This document shows, piece by piece, positions 46,772-59,679 of a stretch of DNA of 64,000 bases. A program made the position numbers and the translations under genes. The notes beneath the pieces are model-generated. The model was given only the letters and a program-made list of their open reading frames with translations. It was not told where the DNA came from and did no database searches. The stretch is taken from NCBI GenBank assembly GCA_021029095.1, contig JAJOHG010000053.1, forward strand, positions 62,001 through 126,000, read 5' to 3'. Source of the DNA: Phellopilus nigrolimitatus (lineage: Eukaryota > Basidiomycota > Agaricomycetes > Hymenochaetales > Hymenochaetaceae). How positions within the stretch are numbered: position 1 is the stretch's first letter; every line of letters starts with the position of its first letter.

Positions 46772-47003
46772 TGTCGGCAGATTCGCTCCTACTTACTCTT
46801 TCGGCACCGCTGGCACACTGACCGCCTTATTTAATGGAAACGCCACAGGCATCACGTGCCGTATTCCCATATTCGGCGACCATTCTTCACAGGCATCGCG
46901 TGTCCTATTTTTATTGCGATTTTCGTCGACATTTTCTTGTTCACCGGTACCATCCACAGCGAGCACGCACGTTTGTTCATCGTCGCTTACAGTCGTCTTC
47001 ATC
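46772..47003. promoter_or_regulatory. Short divergent promoter of the transcription factor and TOM22
   Basis: Only 232 nt separate the two ATGs, so the promoters must overlap. No TATA box seen. The spacing would allow co-regulation. Confidence 0.5.
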
Positions 47004-47514
47004 ATGGTCAAAGTTGAAATTGTGGACGAGAAGGAGGAGACAAACTCGGTCTACGCGTCGTCGTCGTCGTCCCGTACAGGCTCGACCGATTCCCTTGACT
47101 CCACTATCTCAGAACCCGACGCCGAGTCCTTCTTCGACCGCGTCGCCGCTCTCGTCGACATAATCCCACCGACAACTCGCTACTCCATTGCCTCTCGCAT
47201 ATCAAGAACAGCGTCCTCCATAAAGAAGGCTGGCAAAGTTGCAGGCAACGTCGTCTGGATCGTCACTACCTCTGCCCTCCTCGTCGGCCTTCCGCTCGCT
47301 CTCAGTCTCGAAGACGAGGCAAAAATTGTCGCACAGGAGAAGGAAATGATAGCGCAACAGGCGGGTGCGCAGCAGGTACGTTTGTAATTCTATTCTTCTC
47401 AGCAGCCTCAAGCTCATGCGTTTTTCGCGCGTTCAGATGATGGCTGGCTACCCCGCTCTGCCGGGCACCAATCCCGGCGAGCAGCAGAAGGGCATCGTCC
47501 CACCAGGCTTCTAA
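47004..47514 (+). CDS. TOM22: Mitochondrial import receptor subunit TOM22
   Basis: Central receptor and organiser of the TOM complex in the mitochondrial outer membrane. Two exons (47004-47375 and 47437-47514) give 149 aa, the usual size. The N-terminal cytosolic part is acidic (EIVDEKEE, SEPDAESFFDRVAALVDIIPP). PPTTRYSIASRISRTASSIKKAG precedes the single membrane helix (about residues 72-92, VVWIVTTSALLVGLPLALSL). The intermembrane-space part has EDEAKIVAQEKEMIAQQ and a Gly/Pro-rich end. The acidic head, the conserved PPTTR and the helix match Tom22 closely. The start is set by the first in-frame ATG and the MVKVE beginning shared by relatives. Confidence 0.94.
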
Positions 47515-49573
47515 TCCTCCTCTATCTACCATTACTACTCCCACTATAATCGACAGGCCTTGGCTTGGCTTTCCATGCTTTCCATGCTTTCCACTGTTTT
47601 AGACGGAGCGAGGGGCGGGTCCTATTGTTTGGCGCCAGCGGCGCGCGCTCTATTGGTCAATCGGCCAGCGGATGTATCCTATGTAGGCACAAATCCCATC
47701 TCTGCAAAACGCTATGCGCCGTATATGCCCCTTCGGATCGTCAGGGACATTAAGCACGGCACTGTGTCCGTTTGTTTCCGGGTTCGTTTGACCGCCCTTG
47801 TGCACCACAAGCTTGTGTGCGGAAAACTGCGTCTGCGCAGTCGGGTGTATCAACGCAAAGTCGTATGATTCATTGCTTTTTTCCTGTTGCATCTGGTGGG
47901 GAACGTTCGCAGCGGTGTCATGTCCACTGGGTTGGTGAGCGTGAGAGCCTTCGTCCAGGGCGCATTCTCAGGCTTGCGTGAGACGCAGTGCCATCCTTCT
48001 CCTGAATTCAATCACCTGTCTTCATTTCAGACTATTAGACGACGCAATCTGCTCTTGTGGGCATTCGAAGACGAAGACTCACCGCCCAGTCGGTTGCGAA
48101 CCTTAAGGCACAATGTAACAAATGTTACGTGCAAACTTCGAAAAGGGCTTGCAGTCGGAAATGTGCGAGTATAAAGATCCTCCCATTAAGATATGTTTAC
48201 ACGAGCCCTCATTGCGTATGATTGGTTATTTTCCTGGAACATACAATTCACAGCATCGCTCCTCCGCTGCTTCTCTAACGGAACTCTCCACCATACCACC
48301 TAACTTTAGGATAAGAGGCTCACCTTCCCTTCGTCCTAAAAATGACTTGCTTACCTTTGGATTACTCCGTCAAATTTGAAAGGAACAGGCTTCTTTGGAC
48401 CTTAAGTACGTTTGCCGAACGAGCTATATGACTCGAGCTATTTGGCGGGCGCTGCTCCGGTAGGGGCTGAGATTCTGAAGATGGACGCCGATGACACCAG
48501 GCCGCGCGTTCCCTCTCCAAACAGCAATCGGAACATTTTTAACAAGTACAGCAGGCCAAGGACGGTAAGCCGCTACTTCACAGAATTCGGGCGCCCGAAC
48601 GGAACGTCCTCTATTTCCCGTCTTCCAAGCCCTTGTTCGCTTTGCCGCGGACAGCCGGCTCTTCTGAGGTCTAGATGCGGTACTCTGCACCAGTCATTCA
48701 GAACCGCAGACGAAACGAAGGACTTCCAGCGGGTAAAAGGCCCTCCCGCGCTCGCACAGCTCCGTCACGTACGCCTTCGCAGGCGTCTTGTGCTCGGCAT
48801 TGGTCTTCTTCAATCTGTGTGTAAGCATAGCTGCGCGGTTGCACGCGGTTGCACGAGGGACGCTGTTCCCCACTCCGCTTACGCATGGCCTTATGGTCAG
48901 TCGTCAGTGTATTTACCTAAAGCCATCTGAATGCCGCTACGTCAAAAGGAAAATTCTACTTTGGTGAGGGAATCCGGCTGTCAATCGCTCGGTCATGCTT
49001 TACATGGCATCGGTCGAACTGCGCCTCATTGGACAAGTTACTAAACAGAAGAGTGGATTACATGACTGATTGCAATTGGACGTACAATTCGCTGCTCGCT
49101 GTACTTTATCATTCACACACCCGTGCTTAAAACGTTGTGTACTCAATGCTAGATATGTAGAAACACTATTTCTGATTCGAAACCGCATATCATAAAGCTC
49201 CTTCATACAAGCCCACTGCCTTCAGGACCAGGCATTTGCTTGATTCATGATCAGCCACATTTTATCTAAATGAACGTTTTTGTAACAGACGCGATCACGT
49301 GACATGTCCGAACGAACACCCAGCCCTGATCTGAGGTGACTTCATTCAGAGGACCAATCTATTGTCGAATGAACAAAGTCTTCAATGATCATTGATAATA
49401 AGACAAGAAATGCAAATTAAGATCAAACACTGTAGCGTACAACAGAAGAGTGGCCGATAATAAGCGTCTTGAGCTCAAGACATCGAATGCGCAATTGCGC
49501 ATAGCATGCCTGAAATTTATAAGTATAATGAATGAAAATTTTTATCGGGCAGCTCACGGAGCTTTTGAAAATT
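47515..49573. other. Gene-poor 2-kb stretch
   Basis: No convincing gene on either strand: open frames (for example 48412-48930) lack splice logic and recognisable protein features. It separates housekeeping genes on the left from the duplicated F-box/GH35 block on the right. A decayed element could be hidden here. Confidence 0.5.
47568..47594 (+). repeat. Three tandem 9-mers GCTTTCCAT/C
   Basis: GCTTTCCAT, GCTTTCCAT and GCTTTCCAC follow each other directly, just downstream of TOM22. Probably a slippage repeat in its 3' flank. Confidence 0.7.
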
Positions 49574-51476
49574 TTATAAATCGGGTTCCTGCTTGACGCA
49601 TATCAATGTTGCGTCTGTCATGTCCGCTGACTCCTCCAAATTTGGCCCTGACGTCAGTGACCCCTCCGCCTTCGCTTCATCCATCGCATCCCCCGAACTC
49701 GTTTCCTGCGTGGAGGCTTCCTCCGAATCTGTCTCCAACGGTGTTAAAGAGCCCCGCATAGCTGATGCCGACAGAAGTCTATCGCGTAGGATTCGCACTT
49801 CCTCCTCCAAATCGCGAATCCGGCGTCGCTCCTCGAGTCGGAAGTCTACGAATAGTGGAAGCTTCTTTTTGACTCTGCTCCAGCCTGCTGCAGACCTATC
49901 GCTGGTTTCGATTGTGCAGGAGGATGGAAGGACCTGGCTGAGATAAAGGGCAACCCTGTCTACATTCTTGATTGGAGATCTGCCTAGAGACAATGTTTGT
50001 AATGTCTGAAATGAGATTTCGATACCGAGGGGAAGCATGTCGTTTCCGGAGGCATTTAAGCACATGGAAAGCGTCTTCAACATAGGTCGGCATTGAGCAA
50101 TGCGGTGAAGAACGGCTAAAGATGGCATGTTTTTATCATGGGCTTCCTTGAGACCGACAGGCTCAGGGTTGAGACTGAGAGTAGTCAAAGAAGAACAACG
50201 AGACAATAGATCCACGAGGTCGTCGTTAGAAATTGTGATCGGTTGGGTACATGTTAGTCGGAAATTTTTGAGCCATGGAAGCAAAGTCATAGGCATCAAC
50301 GTTGCCATTGTGATTGTAGCTTTTTCCTGGTCAAGAACGGCTGGGCGATCACCAATATCTACAGATCGCGCGAAACTCAGAATTCGCAGTGCTTTGCACG
50401 TCGTCGAAATTACCTCGAGACATTTTTTAAGGTCGTCTGCATCGTTATGAGACACGATGTCAATTTTAAGCGACAACAACTGAGAGAAGTTACGCTGAGC
50501 GGAAACGAGGCTAGCGATGCTGACGAGTCGGCTTTGAAGGCCGATGTAACGTATGCTGGGGAAACGTTGCCCTTCACACCCGCCTTCGCACGAGATGCTC
50601 TGAACTGTATCGGCATCAGTGCGTTTATTGGCGGGGAGAAGTGATAGCTGTTTTAGATGAGGCAAACAAGATGACGCATTCAACACCACTGTTGTCAGAG
50701 TACCTCGACGCAACCAGAGCGTCACCAAGGACTCTTGCCTGACAAGGAAATGTGCAAAAGTAGACTCTATCCGCGTAAACTCGGATGGCGTGAAATTGGC
50801 TATAAGAGTCTGGACGTTTGAAGCTCGAGCCGCGACTTCGTTCAGAAATAGTTCGACATCAGGTGCATTTGATTGCTTTAAGATGATTCGAAAGAACAGT
50901 ATCCTCAATTTACTGTGGATGAACAGAACGGCATATTGGAGTAAAGACGTTTCTGAGTCGACTTCCAGGCGTAGATTCGTCAGGTTTGGAAGAATACTGG
51001 TCTCTGGACGGGACCTCAGGACTTCCACGAAGACCGACGCAAGGGGATTTGTAAACGGTTCGCCGCTTGATTCGATCTTGAGTAGCTTAACTCGTTTCGC
51101 GAATTCTGAAAAGTGTAACCAGTCATGTGGCTGGATCTTACGAGTGTACTTCTGCAGGATATCTTGAGTTTACTATGATGTTAACATGAAATATATCAGC
51201 ACGCACTAAACCCACGATGTCGCTGCTTTTGTCGCTCGATAAGACCAACGGAGCAAGCAATTCGAACAAGGGCTTCACCCCGTACACAGTATGCCAGATA
51301 TGGTTCAGAGCAACGTCTTTCCATCCTTGACACACCCTCGCGCATTGAACCGCGTCTCCTTGTTCGTTGAAACTGAATATTCGATCCTGAATTTCGCAGA
51401 CACGAAGGACTCGATGTGCGATTGAAGATTCAAAAGCAAGGCCTTCAGGTCTCGGAGACATGGAATCGTCGGGCAT
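49574..51476 (-). CDS. F-box/LRR-like protein A
   Basis: Two exons (51207-51476 and 49574-51151) with a 55-nt intron give 615 aa. The N-terminus has an F-box-like segment (about residues 15-70): HRVLRVCEIQDRIFSFNEQG, then CARVCQGWKDVALNHIWH, the Skp1-binding pattern of basidiomycete F-box proteins. Residues 120-480 are leucine-rich with LRR-like periodicity (LPHLKQLSLL, LSSLTTLSL, FQTLQTLSLG), a likely substrate-binding surface for a ubiquitin ligase. The C-terminal 100 residues are a short coiled coil (LEERRRIRDLEEEVRILRDRL) and an acidic tail. It is paralogous to the gene at 52625-54489, co-linear over the full length. Start taken at MPDDSMSPRPE; the paralogue has MSDDPVSPTSE. Confidence 0.8.
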
Positions 51477-51712
51477 CGCACAGGAGCAGAAGCCTCGACC
51501 ATTCAAGATGTAGTCAAATGTAGGTGTGTAGATCAGGCTTCTTGTTGGATGACCGGAAAGGTTGCACAGCTCGAGAGATTGGGAGGATGAAAAGTTTGAT
51601 CGTGACCTCGGTGAGAGCAAACGCGACGCGCAAGAACTGAGCGGCGCAAAACCGAGACACGGCGCGTCACAATGTCACAATGTCACGCATCTGCTACTTG
51701 ATGTGAGGTCTG

Positions 51713-52520
51713 AATGAAAGCGTTTTATGCTCACTATATTCTCACCGCCTGGAACCCATACCGTTTCTGTGAGTGGACAGTAATCAAGCCGTTCGGGCAA
51801 TGCTGGTGCCTCTTAAGCTTCCGGAGGAGAACTTGTTGGCTATCTACAGATGAAGATTTGTCTAGTGCAGTTAGTACTGTTCCGGAGTTGAAGAAGCTTA
51901 TACAAACTAACTTCTCAGACGCAAACTGGACGATCGCAAATCATGCAACTACAAATATCCCGGTTAAGCCTTATTATGGTGATAGTCGAGCGCTTTACGG
52001 TTGTGATTCTTGATTGTATGTTTTATCCGCCTTCTTCATCAGCACTTCTTCCTTACATATCTGCAGCTTCGAGGATATTGTTTTTTTGGGAAGGCCATTG
52101 TACTGTTACGGGCAATGAAAAAAGAAGTAAATCTATCAACCAACGACGGCGAAGGTATGTTATTTCGCAGAAGCTGAATGATTTTATCGCTCGCACATTG
52201 GACATTACAGCGCTTTTTTTTTTTTTTTGTGCGCACTGACAAGGTTTTGTAAAAGCGCTGTAACTTTCGCAGCAAATGTCTGGCTAAACGACATCTTTCT
52301 CGACACATCGTTTGGAAAATGAGCTTTTGTATTTGTTTAACTTCATCCTCCCTGCAAAGGTACTATACGCTCAATTCTCATATAGCTCGACAAATAATAA
52401 GAACGTAATGCAAGAGACAGACGTCGTATTTGGCTTTCCTGAGGGGTCTCTTGTGCTAGGACAGAGCAACGTCAAGACTATCGTCAGGTATACCATGATT
52501 CATACGTAGACATAGGAGCC
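51713..52520 (+). pseudogene. Fragment of a GH35 beta-galactosidase gene (relic)
   Basis: The stretch lines up with 57990-58762 of the intact GH35 gene, introns included: TMLTxFSPP-like start, PFG, then FSDANWTIANHATTNIPVKPYYGD, the intron, a coding piece and LVLGQSNVKTIV. The reading frame is broken, neither end of the gene is present, and a 15-T run sits at about 52214. Because introns are kept it is a DNA-level duplicate, not a retrocopy. It lies directly upstream of F-box gene A's 5' end, as the intact GH35 gene lies upstream of F-box gene B. Confidence 0.88.
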
Positions 52521-52624
52521 ACTCTTATGCAATATAAACACCCCTTTTGCACTCCACATGTGCTTGCAATTGATGCAGAAAGCATATTGTATACGTAGTA
52601 CGAAGCTCCGATTGTCCGTGAAGT

Positions 52625-54489
52625 TTAGGGATCTACCTCCTGGTTGGCATGCACCTCTTCGTCTGCTGCCATAGTATAGTCCTCTGTATTCGCTCCCCGC
52701 TCTGACTCCTCCGTGCGTGTTTCCTGCGTGGGTGCCTCCGAAAGTGACATCTGGTCCAATAATTTCGAAACTGACAAAAGCTTGTTGCGCAGGGTTCGAT
52801 TTTCCTCCTCTATTACGCAGAACCGGCTTCGCTCCTCGAGATGGAAGCTCATAAGAAGAGGAAGCTTTTTCTTGACTTCGCTCCATGCAGATGCTGAATG
52901 CACACCTGTTACAAGCTCGCAGGATTGAGGAAGGACCTGGCTGAGGTAAAGGGCAACTCTATCCGCATCCTTGATAGGAGATCTTCCCAGAGAAAGCGAC
53001 CCTAACGACTTGAGTGGCTCAGCAACAAAAATAGGGAGCTCCACGTTCGAGGCATCGAGGTAGATGGCAAGTGTCTCCAATTTGGGCCGGCATTCCACAA
53101 TACGATGTATGACCGCTAAAGAAGGGACGGGCGAGTTATGATCCGCTAGTTGAATGGGCTCCGGGTTGAGACGGAGTGTGGTTAATCGTAGACATCGAGA
53201 CAAGAGATCCACGAGTTCGTCATCGGAAATAGTGATGTATTGGGTATGTGACAGTTCAAAGACTACTAGGAAAGGGAGTGAAGTGATAGGCATGAGTATT
53301 TCTGCTGAGATGGAGGCTTTCTCCTGGTCAAGAACTGCCGGATGAACTCCAACATGGTTGAACTGAGTGAATACAAGACGAACCAGATTTTTGCATGACG
53401 TCGAAATAACTTCGAGACACCTCTGAAGATCATCTGCATCGCCATGACAAACCATGTCAATACGTAGGCTCCACAAGCACGAGAAATTTGGCCGAGAGGA
53501 AATAAAATCTGTGATGCTGTCAAGTCGACTCTGAAGGTCGAGGAACCGCATGGAGGGGAATTGCTTCCTGCTATTGCCATCGGCGCACAATATACTCTGG
53601 ACTGCATCAAAAGCATTATTATTACCCGTCTTCTGGAGGTCGATCGAAAGTTGTTTCAAGTGAGGAAGACAAGAGGCTGCTTCCAGTACTGCTGTGGTCA
53701 AAGTGCATGATGCCATATAAAGCACGCTCAAGGCCTTCCGACCGGCAATAAAGGATGAAAAAGAAGTCTCGATCAGTGGAAATGACGATGTGAATGTAGC
53801 AGATATATCATTGACGTTAGAGGCGCGAGATGAGACTTCATCCAGAAAAAGCTCGATGTCTGAGACATTTGACACATGCGGAGAGATTTTGAATGAAAGG
53901 TGCTTCAAAGAAGCATGGAGAAACAGAACTGCGTATTGAAGCAATGAGGTTTCGCTCCACACAGAAATATACAGTTCCAAAAGGTTCGGGAGTATGTTTA
54001 TCATTGGACGCGATCTTAGCACTTCAGTATAAGCTGAAGCGAGGATGCCATTCGGTTTATCCCTTCGAAATGTCAAAGTCAGGCACCTGACCCGCCTAGC
54101 GAATAACGAGAAGCGTATCCAGTCACTAGAACGGATTTTACGCATGAAATCCTGTACGATATCAAAGCATTTGCAAGTTTCAGGCCAATCTGCACACATG
54201 AAATAGACCATTTTTGGCATACCAATTCAGTGACTTTGTTATTTTTGAGGCACAGCTTCATTGGTGCGAGCAGTTCGAATAGTGGCTTTACCCCGTATAC
54301 CGTGTGCCAAGTATGGTCCAAAGCGACATCTCTCCACCCTTGACACACTCTAGCACATCGAGCTGCATCCCCTTGTTCATTGAAACTGAATATGCGGCCC
54401 TGAATTTCAGGAAGTCGAAGGACTTGGTCCACAAGTGAAGGCTCCAAAGCGAAGTCTTCAGACGTCGGCGACACGGGATCGTCGGACAT
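52625..54489 (-). CDS. F-box/LRR-like protein B
   Basis: Two exons (54223-54489 and 52625-54151, 71-nt intron) give 597 aa. Same architecture as gene A: F-box-like VDQVLRLPEIQGRIFSFNEQ, then CARVCQGWRDVALDHTWH; a common linker with EVLRSRP; an LRR-like body with SCLPHLKQLSIDL, DDELVDLLSRC and LGRSPIKDADRVALYLSQVLP, nearly identical in A; and a C-terminal coiled coil plus acidic tail. Divergence is spread over the length, with the F-box and the QVLP block most conserved. The intron is at the same place as in A. Likely an adaptor of an SCF ubiquitin ligase; substrate unknown. An in-frame ATG at 54645 would add a hydrophobic stretch with no match in A and was not used. Confidence 0.8.
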
Positions 54490-55320
54490 CACAAAGATGA
54501 GCACAAGCGTTACCAATGCAATGAGATACAGAAGCAGCAGAGGCAGATTCCAGCTGGATGTTCGGAAGGGTTGTAAGGCTCGAAGGGTAGAGAGCCATCT
54601 GTAAGATCGATGATCAAGGTAGTGACGCGACTCGTCACATTTCATTGAGGAAGAGGATGTCTGAACTTCGGTTCTAGACTGTACATGACTTTGCGGGATT
54701 GAGTTAATCCGTCGAATTCACGCATAACATGTTTCATCTGTCGAATATCGAATGCCGATTAGACACAGCCAGCCCTCTTGTGCAAATAGTGAACGATGCG
54801 ATTTGGTCCTTGCTCCAGGTTTGACCGAAGCCACAAAATGCCACGTCAAATAACATGCTTCTAGTTCCCACGACTCTTCAACCACCAAGCAAGGAATTCC
54901 TCCGAGTCTGGGCTCAGACTCAGCTGGCGCGCTCTCCCGTGACCCGCCATCCGCACGTTTTAAAGACGACGACGAGGTGGACCGAACGTACTTGTGTCGA
55001 CTTTGAAAGCCAGCACGGGCCGTTTCCTCAATATAAGCTCGTCCTTTTTCTCAGAGAATGCTTCTTTTGTTCTCTTACGGGCCTCAAGAAAAGTCATGAT
55101 ACCAGTATATAAACATAGTCCTCAACATCACCAACGTCAGGAAAAGTCACAAGGTCCTGATGATGTATGTGGTGTGGTTCCGGGCCACGAGCATAAAAAC
55201 CGCGACTCCAATACTCAGACGACGCACCAACTTCAAAGTAGTACGTCTATGAAATTTAATCCGTTTGGCTAGTATCGTGCTTCTTTGCTTACTAGCTTCC
55301 TCTAATTTTTAGCTCAGGAT
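54490..55320. promoter_or_regulatory. Divergent upstream region of F-box B and the GH35 gene
   Basis: 831 nt between divergent genes. TATATAAA at 55106-55113 lies about 215 nt before the GH35 start. No gene seen. Confidence 0.4.
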
Positions 55321-58300
55321 ATGTTGCGGACGGAGGGCATCATGCAGTCTCGTTTTAAGCTACGCTGGCTTTCCTCGGTCATTTTGACTGCGGTTCTCGT
55401 ACTTCTCTCTTATAGCTTTTCGGTCGATGGCTTAGAATGGGCTCAAGATGGACTCTCTTTCGGATCCGTGCGAAGAGTTGTATCAAGAGAACACGAATTT
55501 TCTCGCGTCGATTTGGATGTCGAGCGGGAGGAAATGTTTTCTTCGAATGGGCTGACTGATCAAGTCGAATGGGACCAGTACAGTTTGATTGTCAAAGGCC
55601 AGAGGATATTTCTTCAGTATGTGATGGCTATCTAGAATCTTGTTGACATGCTGATATTTCTTCCATGTCGATAGCTCAGGAGAATTTCATACTTTTCGTC
55701 TTCCGGTGCCTTCTCTATGGCTTGACATCTTGCAAAAAGTCAAAGCTGCAGGCCTCAATGCAATCAGTGTCTACACGCACTGTACTACGCTTTCTCGCTA
55801 TCTCCGTGCCATGAGTACTAAAATGAAATTTCGAAAGGGGGCTTAATCAACCCTTCCCCGGGTGTCATCGATTTCGACGGATTTCGTGCTCTACAGCCTC
55901 TTTTTGACGTAGCCAAAGCTACTGGCATCTGGATTGTCCTGAGACCAGGTATGATCTAGCTTTATATACTTCCTTTTTTTATTTACAGTTTGTGCAGGGC
56001 CATACATCAACGCTGAAACGACTGCAGGAGGAATAGCCCATTGGGTAACGTCCCAAGTCGCGGGTACCTTGCGCACTAATGCGACAGACTACCGCGACGC
56101 CTGGCAAGATTATATCTCCGGAATAATCAATGTCACGAAGCCGAATCAAATAACTGAGGGAGGGCCTGTGATAGGTACGTCACATTTGCACGCACCATTT
56201 TTTATTATTCTTAAAAGAGCACGCTCGTCTTTTAGCTGTCCAAATCGGTAAACGGCCTTCATCTAATTTAGCAGAATTTTACTCATCCTAAACCTTTGAT
56301 TACAGACAATGAGTATTTCCAGAGCGGCTTCGGTAATGCTGAATACTTCCAAGAACTCGAGGATGCCTACCGTGCTGGGGGTATCGTCGTTCCCCTGACT
56401 TATAATGATCCTGGCGAAGGAAAGAATTTTGTCAACGGAACAGTTGCGTATATCATTTCTGCTTCACGTTCGGACTTAGACTAACTTCATTTATGAAGGG
56501 AGCGGTTGATATCTACGGGTATGGAGTTATCAGGAATTTGTTTTTTGCGAGAAGACGCTCAAATGCAGGATTAAAAGGTTGGACTCTTACCCGCAAGGAT
56601 TCGACTGCTCGAATCCGGAAACATGGTCTCCTGTAGTTCAAAATTATCATGATTACCATGAAGGTGAATATTTTGTCCTATGTACCTCTAATTGAACTCA
56701 GATTACCCTCCAGGTACAAACCCTAGCCAGCCATTTTACATCCCAGAGGTGAACATAAAAGCCAGGCCTTCTAACAATTCGCTGATTAAGGAACTATAAG
56801 TTTCAAGGAGGATCATTCGACGCTTGGGGTCCAAATGCTCCGGGTTACCCTGCTTGCCAAGAGCTAACCGGAGCTGATTTTGAAGATGTGTTCTACAAGA
56901 CGCTATGGGCTGCGAATGCGAGACTCATTAATTACTACATGATTTATGGGTTAGTAAGTTTCTTGCTTCTTTCATCAAGTTTTCCAAACTTTTATTCGAA
57001 GAGGTACATCCTGGGGCGCTATTCCTTTCGCCGGCGTGTACAGTGAGTGTTTGTCGATCTTAAAAGGCGAGTACATGTATTTTGCTGAACATACATTTAT
57101 GAAGCATCGTACGACTACGGAAGCTCGATCTCCGAAAATAGGCTCTTAACGTCCAAATATGCGGAGCTGAAGCGTCAGGCTCTTTTCCTGCGCAGCTCTC
57201 CAGAGTTCTACAAAACCAACTGGGTCGGAAACAGCAGCTCATCTGCGGTGAATGTGTCTAACCCAAATGCATTCGTCGTCTTTCTGGAGAATCCGGACAC
57301 CGGTGCAGGATTCTATATCGCAAGGCAGACATCATCGACATCGACGTGAGTGGTTTTCTCCATTCATTCACGGTTTCTTATGTATTTCTTTTTAATGTGG
57401 CTCGTAAGTGACACGACAGAGTTCAACATTCAGGTCTCAACCTCCAATGGTACCTTGTCCATCCCGCAAACTGTGCCTTCGATTACGCTCTCCGGGCGCC
57501 AGTCTAAAGTCATCGTAACCGACTACGCCTTTGGCGCTTCATCCCGTGTTCTGTACTCAACAGCCTCTGTTCTCTTCGCGGGACAAATCGGCGGGCGGGA
57601 CGTCCTTTTCCTTTTCGGCGACGCTGACCAGCAGCACGAGTTTGCACTCGATGTGAACGGAGGTAGCATCCAGATGGCAAATTCAAGTAGCAATGTGAAG
57701 ATTGTCTCGAGTTCTTCTGGGGCGTCAATCATCAGCATTGTAGGGAACGTCACTGGGCTTGTCACTATCTTCGACTCGGACTCGCAACTGGTGCTGTACA
57801 GCGACACAGATACAGCCGGGACATTCTTTGCGCCAGTGATCCCATCCAGCTCTGCTACTGGAGACACGGCAACATTCAGCGACTACTGGCAGATTGGCTC
57901 AAATACGACAATCCTCGTCGGCGGTCCATACCTCGTGCGAAATGCATCCATCTCTGGGACTGAGTTGAATCTCAGGGGCGACCTTAACGAAAGCGTTATG
58001 CTCACCGTGTTCTCACCGCCTGAAATTCGTACTGTGACGTGGAATGGACAGGAAGTCGAGCCGTTCGGGCACGCTAGCGCCTCTTCAGCTTCTAGAGGTG
58101 AATTCGTCGGCCAGCTACAGACGAAGGTTTCATCTAGTGCAATAACTGTTCCGGAGTTGAAAAACTGGAAATTCGCAGACAGCTTGCCTGAGATACAAGC
58201 TAATTTCTCTGATGCAGACTGGACGATTGCAAACCACACAACTACAAATATCCCGTTCAAGCCCTACTATGGAGACGGTCGAGTGCTTTATGGTTGTGAT

Positions 58301-59679
58301 TATGAATTGTATGTGTTGTCCACATTCTTCTTCAGTATTTCTTTCTTACGCGTCTGCAGCTGCGAAAATATTGTTCTTTGGAGGGGGCATTTCAATGCTA
58401 CGGGCAGTGAAAAATCTGTAAATTTGTCAATTAACGGTGGTGAAGGTATGTTATTTCACAAATGCTGATGCTTATTAATTTGATTTTCATCGCCCCTGCA
58501 CTGGCCATTAGCTTTCGCTGCAAGTGTCTGGCTGAACGACATCTTCCTCGGCACATCATTTGGGAAGTGAGTTTTGTCTTTGTTTAGTTCCGCCATCCCT
58601 TAAAGCTACTAATTCAACTTTCACATAGCTCGTCAAATAACGAGAACATACTAGAAGAGACAGATGAAGTGTTTGACTTTCCTGATGGGTCTGTTGTACT
58701 GGGACAGAGCAATGTCGTGACAATCGTCCAGGTACGCCATGACTCATAGACATCGAAGTAACGTATTATTGAAATTGCTGCCGCTGCAGGATAATATGGG
58801 CCTCAACGAGACAGGGGGTAAGCAAGCGCAAGATCGTGATATTCGAATGAAGACTTATTGTACTGCTCGTTACATAGACACTACCGACACATCCAAGTCA
58901 CCACGTGGAATTCGCGGATTTCAGCTCAACAAGGGAAACTTTTCTGACTGGAAAGTGCAAGGAAAACTAGGGGGTTATACAAAGTGAGGAAACTTCAAAC
59001 ATCTCGTACATGAGAGTTCTTAGTTTTTCTTTTCTTTTCTTTTTCCGCTATAGCTTCCCGGACAAAGTGAGAGGTGTGTTTAATGAAGGCGGCCTTTTCG
59101 GCGAGAGAGAAGGGTGGCATCTGCCCGGTTTCGACACATCATCCTGGGTAGAACGCGATCTCTCCGAAGGCCTGCCGGGAGACAATGCGGGAGTTGGTTT
59201 CTTTGTGACAACGTTTAGTCTCGACATACCCGAAGAGACAGACGTACCGATCAGTTTTCTTTTCGATGGAGGGTCAAGTCTAACTGTTCAGCCTTACCGA
59301 GCGATTTTGTTTGTGAATGGCTGGATGATGGGAAAGAGAGTTGCCAATCTTGGGTGAGACTTGTTAGGGCACTTTGTTGAAACCTGTGGCTAACTCAAAT
59401 TCTCTCGTTGATCAAGTCCTCAGACGAAGTTTCCCGTCCAGCAAGGCATCCTCGATTTTAAAGGCGAAAAGTGAGTTCTGGTTTGCGCCGCAACACCCGT
59501 ATAACATGACTCTCCTCTTCACTCTAAGTACCGTTGCAATAGCTCTTTGGTCTATGCTACCGAATGGTTCGGTCTCACCGACGCTCAATCTCGAAGTCGA
59601 TGGTGTTCTGGAAGGCGGCGTGGGCGGGATCGTCACAAACAATCCTGGTTTCTCCAGTCGTACGCAAGTTTTGTCGTAA
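55321..59679 (+). CDS. GH35 beta-galactosidase, secreted
   Basis: Extracellular enzyme removing terminal beta-linked galactose from oligosaccharides and cell-wall polymers. The frame continues through about 20 introns to a stop at 59677-59679, giving roughly 1000 aa. The start has a cleavable-type signal: [25 protein letters not shown]. Then [33 protein letters not shown], the proton donor Glu in QIDNEYF, and the nucleophile Glu in IPEFQGGSFD; both catalytic acids are present. Further on: [24 protein letters not shown], the central beta domains, and C-terminal jelly-roll text such as NADWTIAN-like and [40 protein letters not shown]. One exon (56236-56247) is only 12 nt. The domain set matches the long fungal LacA type. 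The open frame gives no sign of decay. Confidence 0.93.

Noticed and set aside
47560..47868. Frame with a Met/Leu/Ser-rich start resembling a signal peptide
   Set aside because: The start is created by the tandem GCTTTCCAT repeat; downstream text is not protein-like.
48412..48930. 172-codon plus-strand frame
   Set aside because: Composition and lack of splice or start context look random; no protein features recognised.
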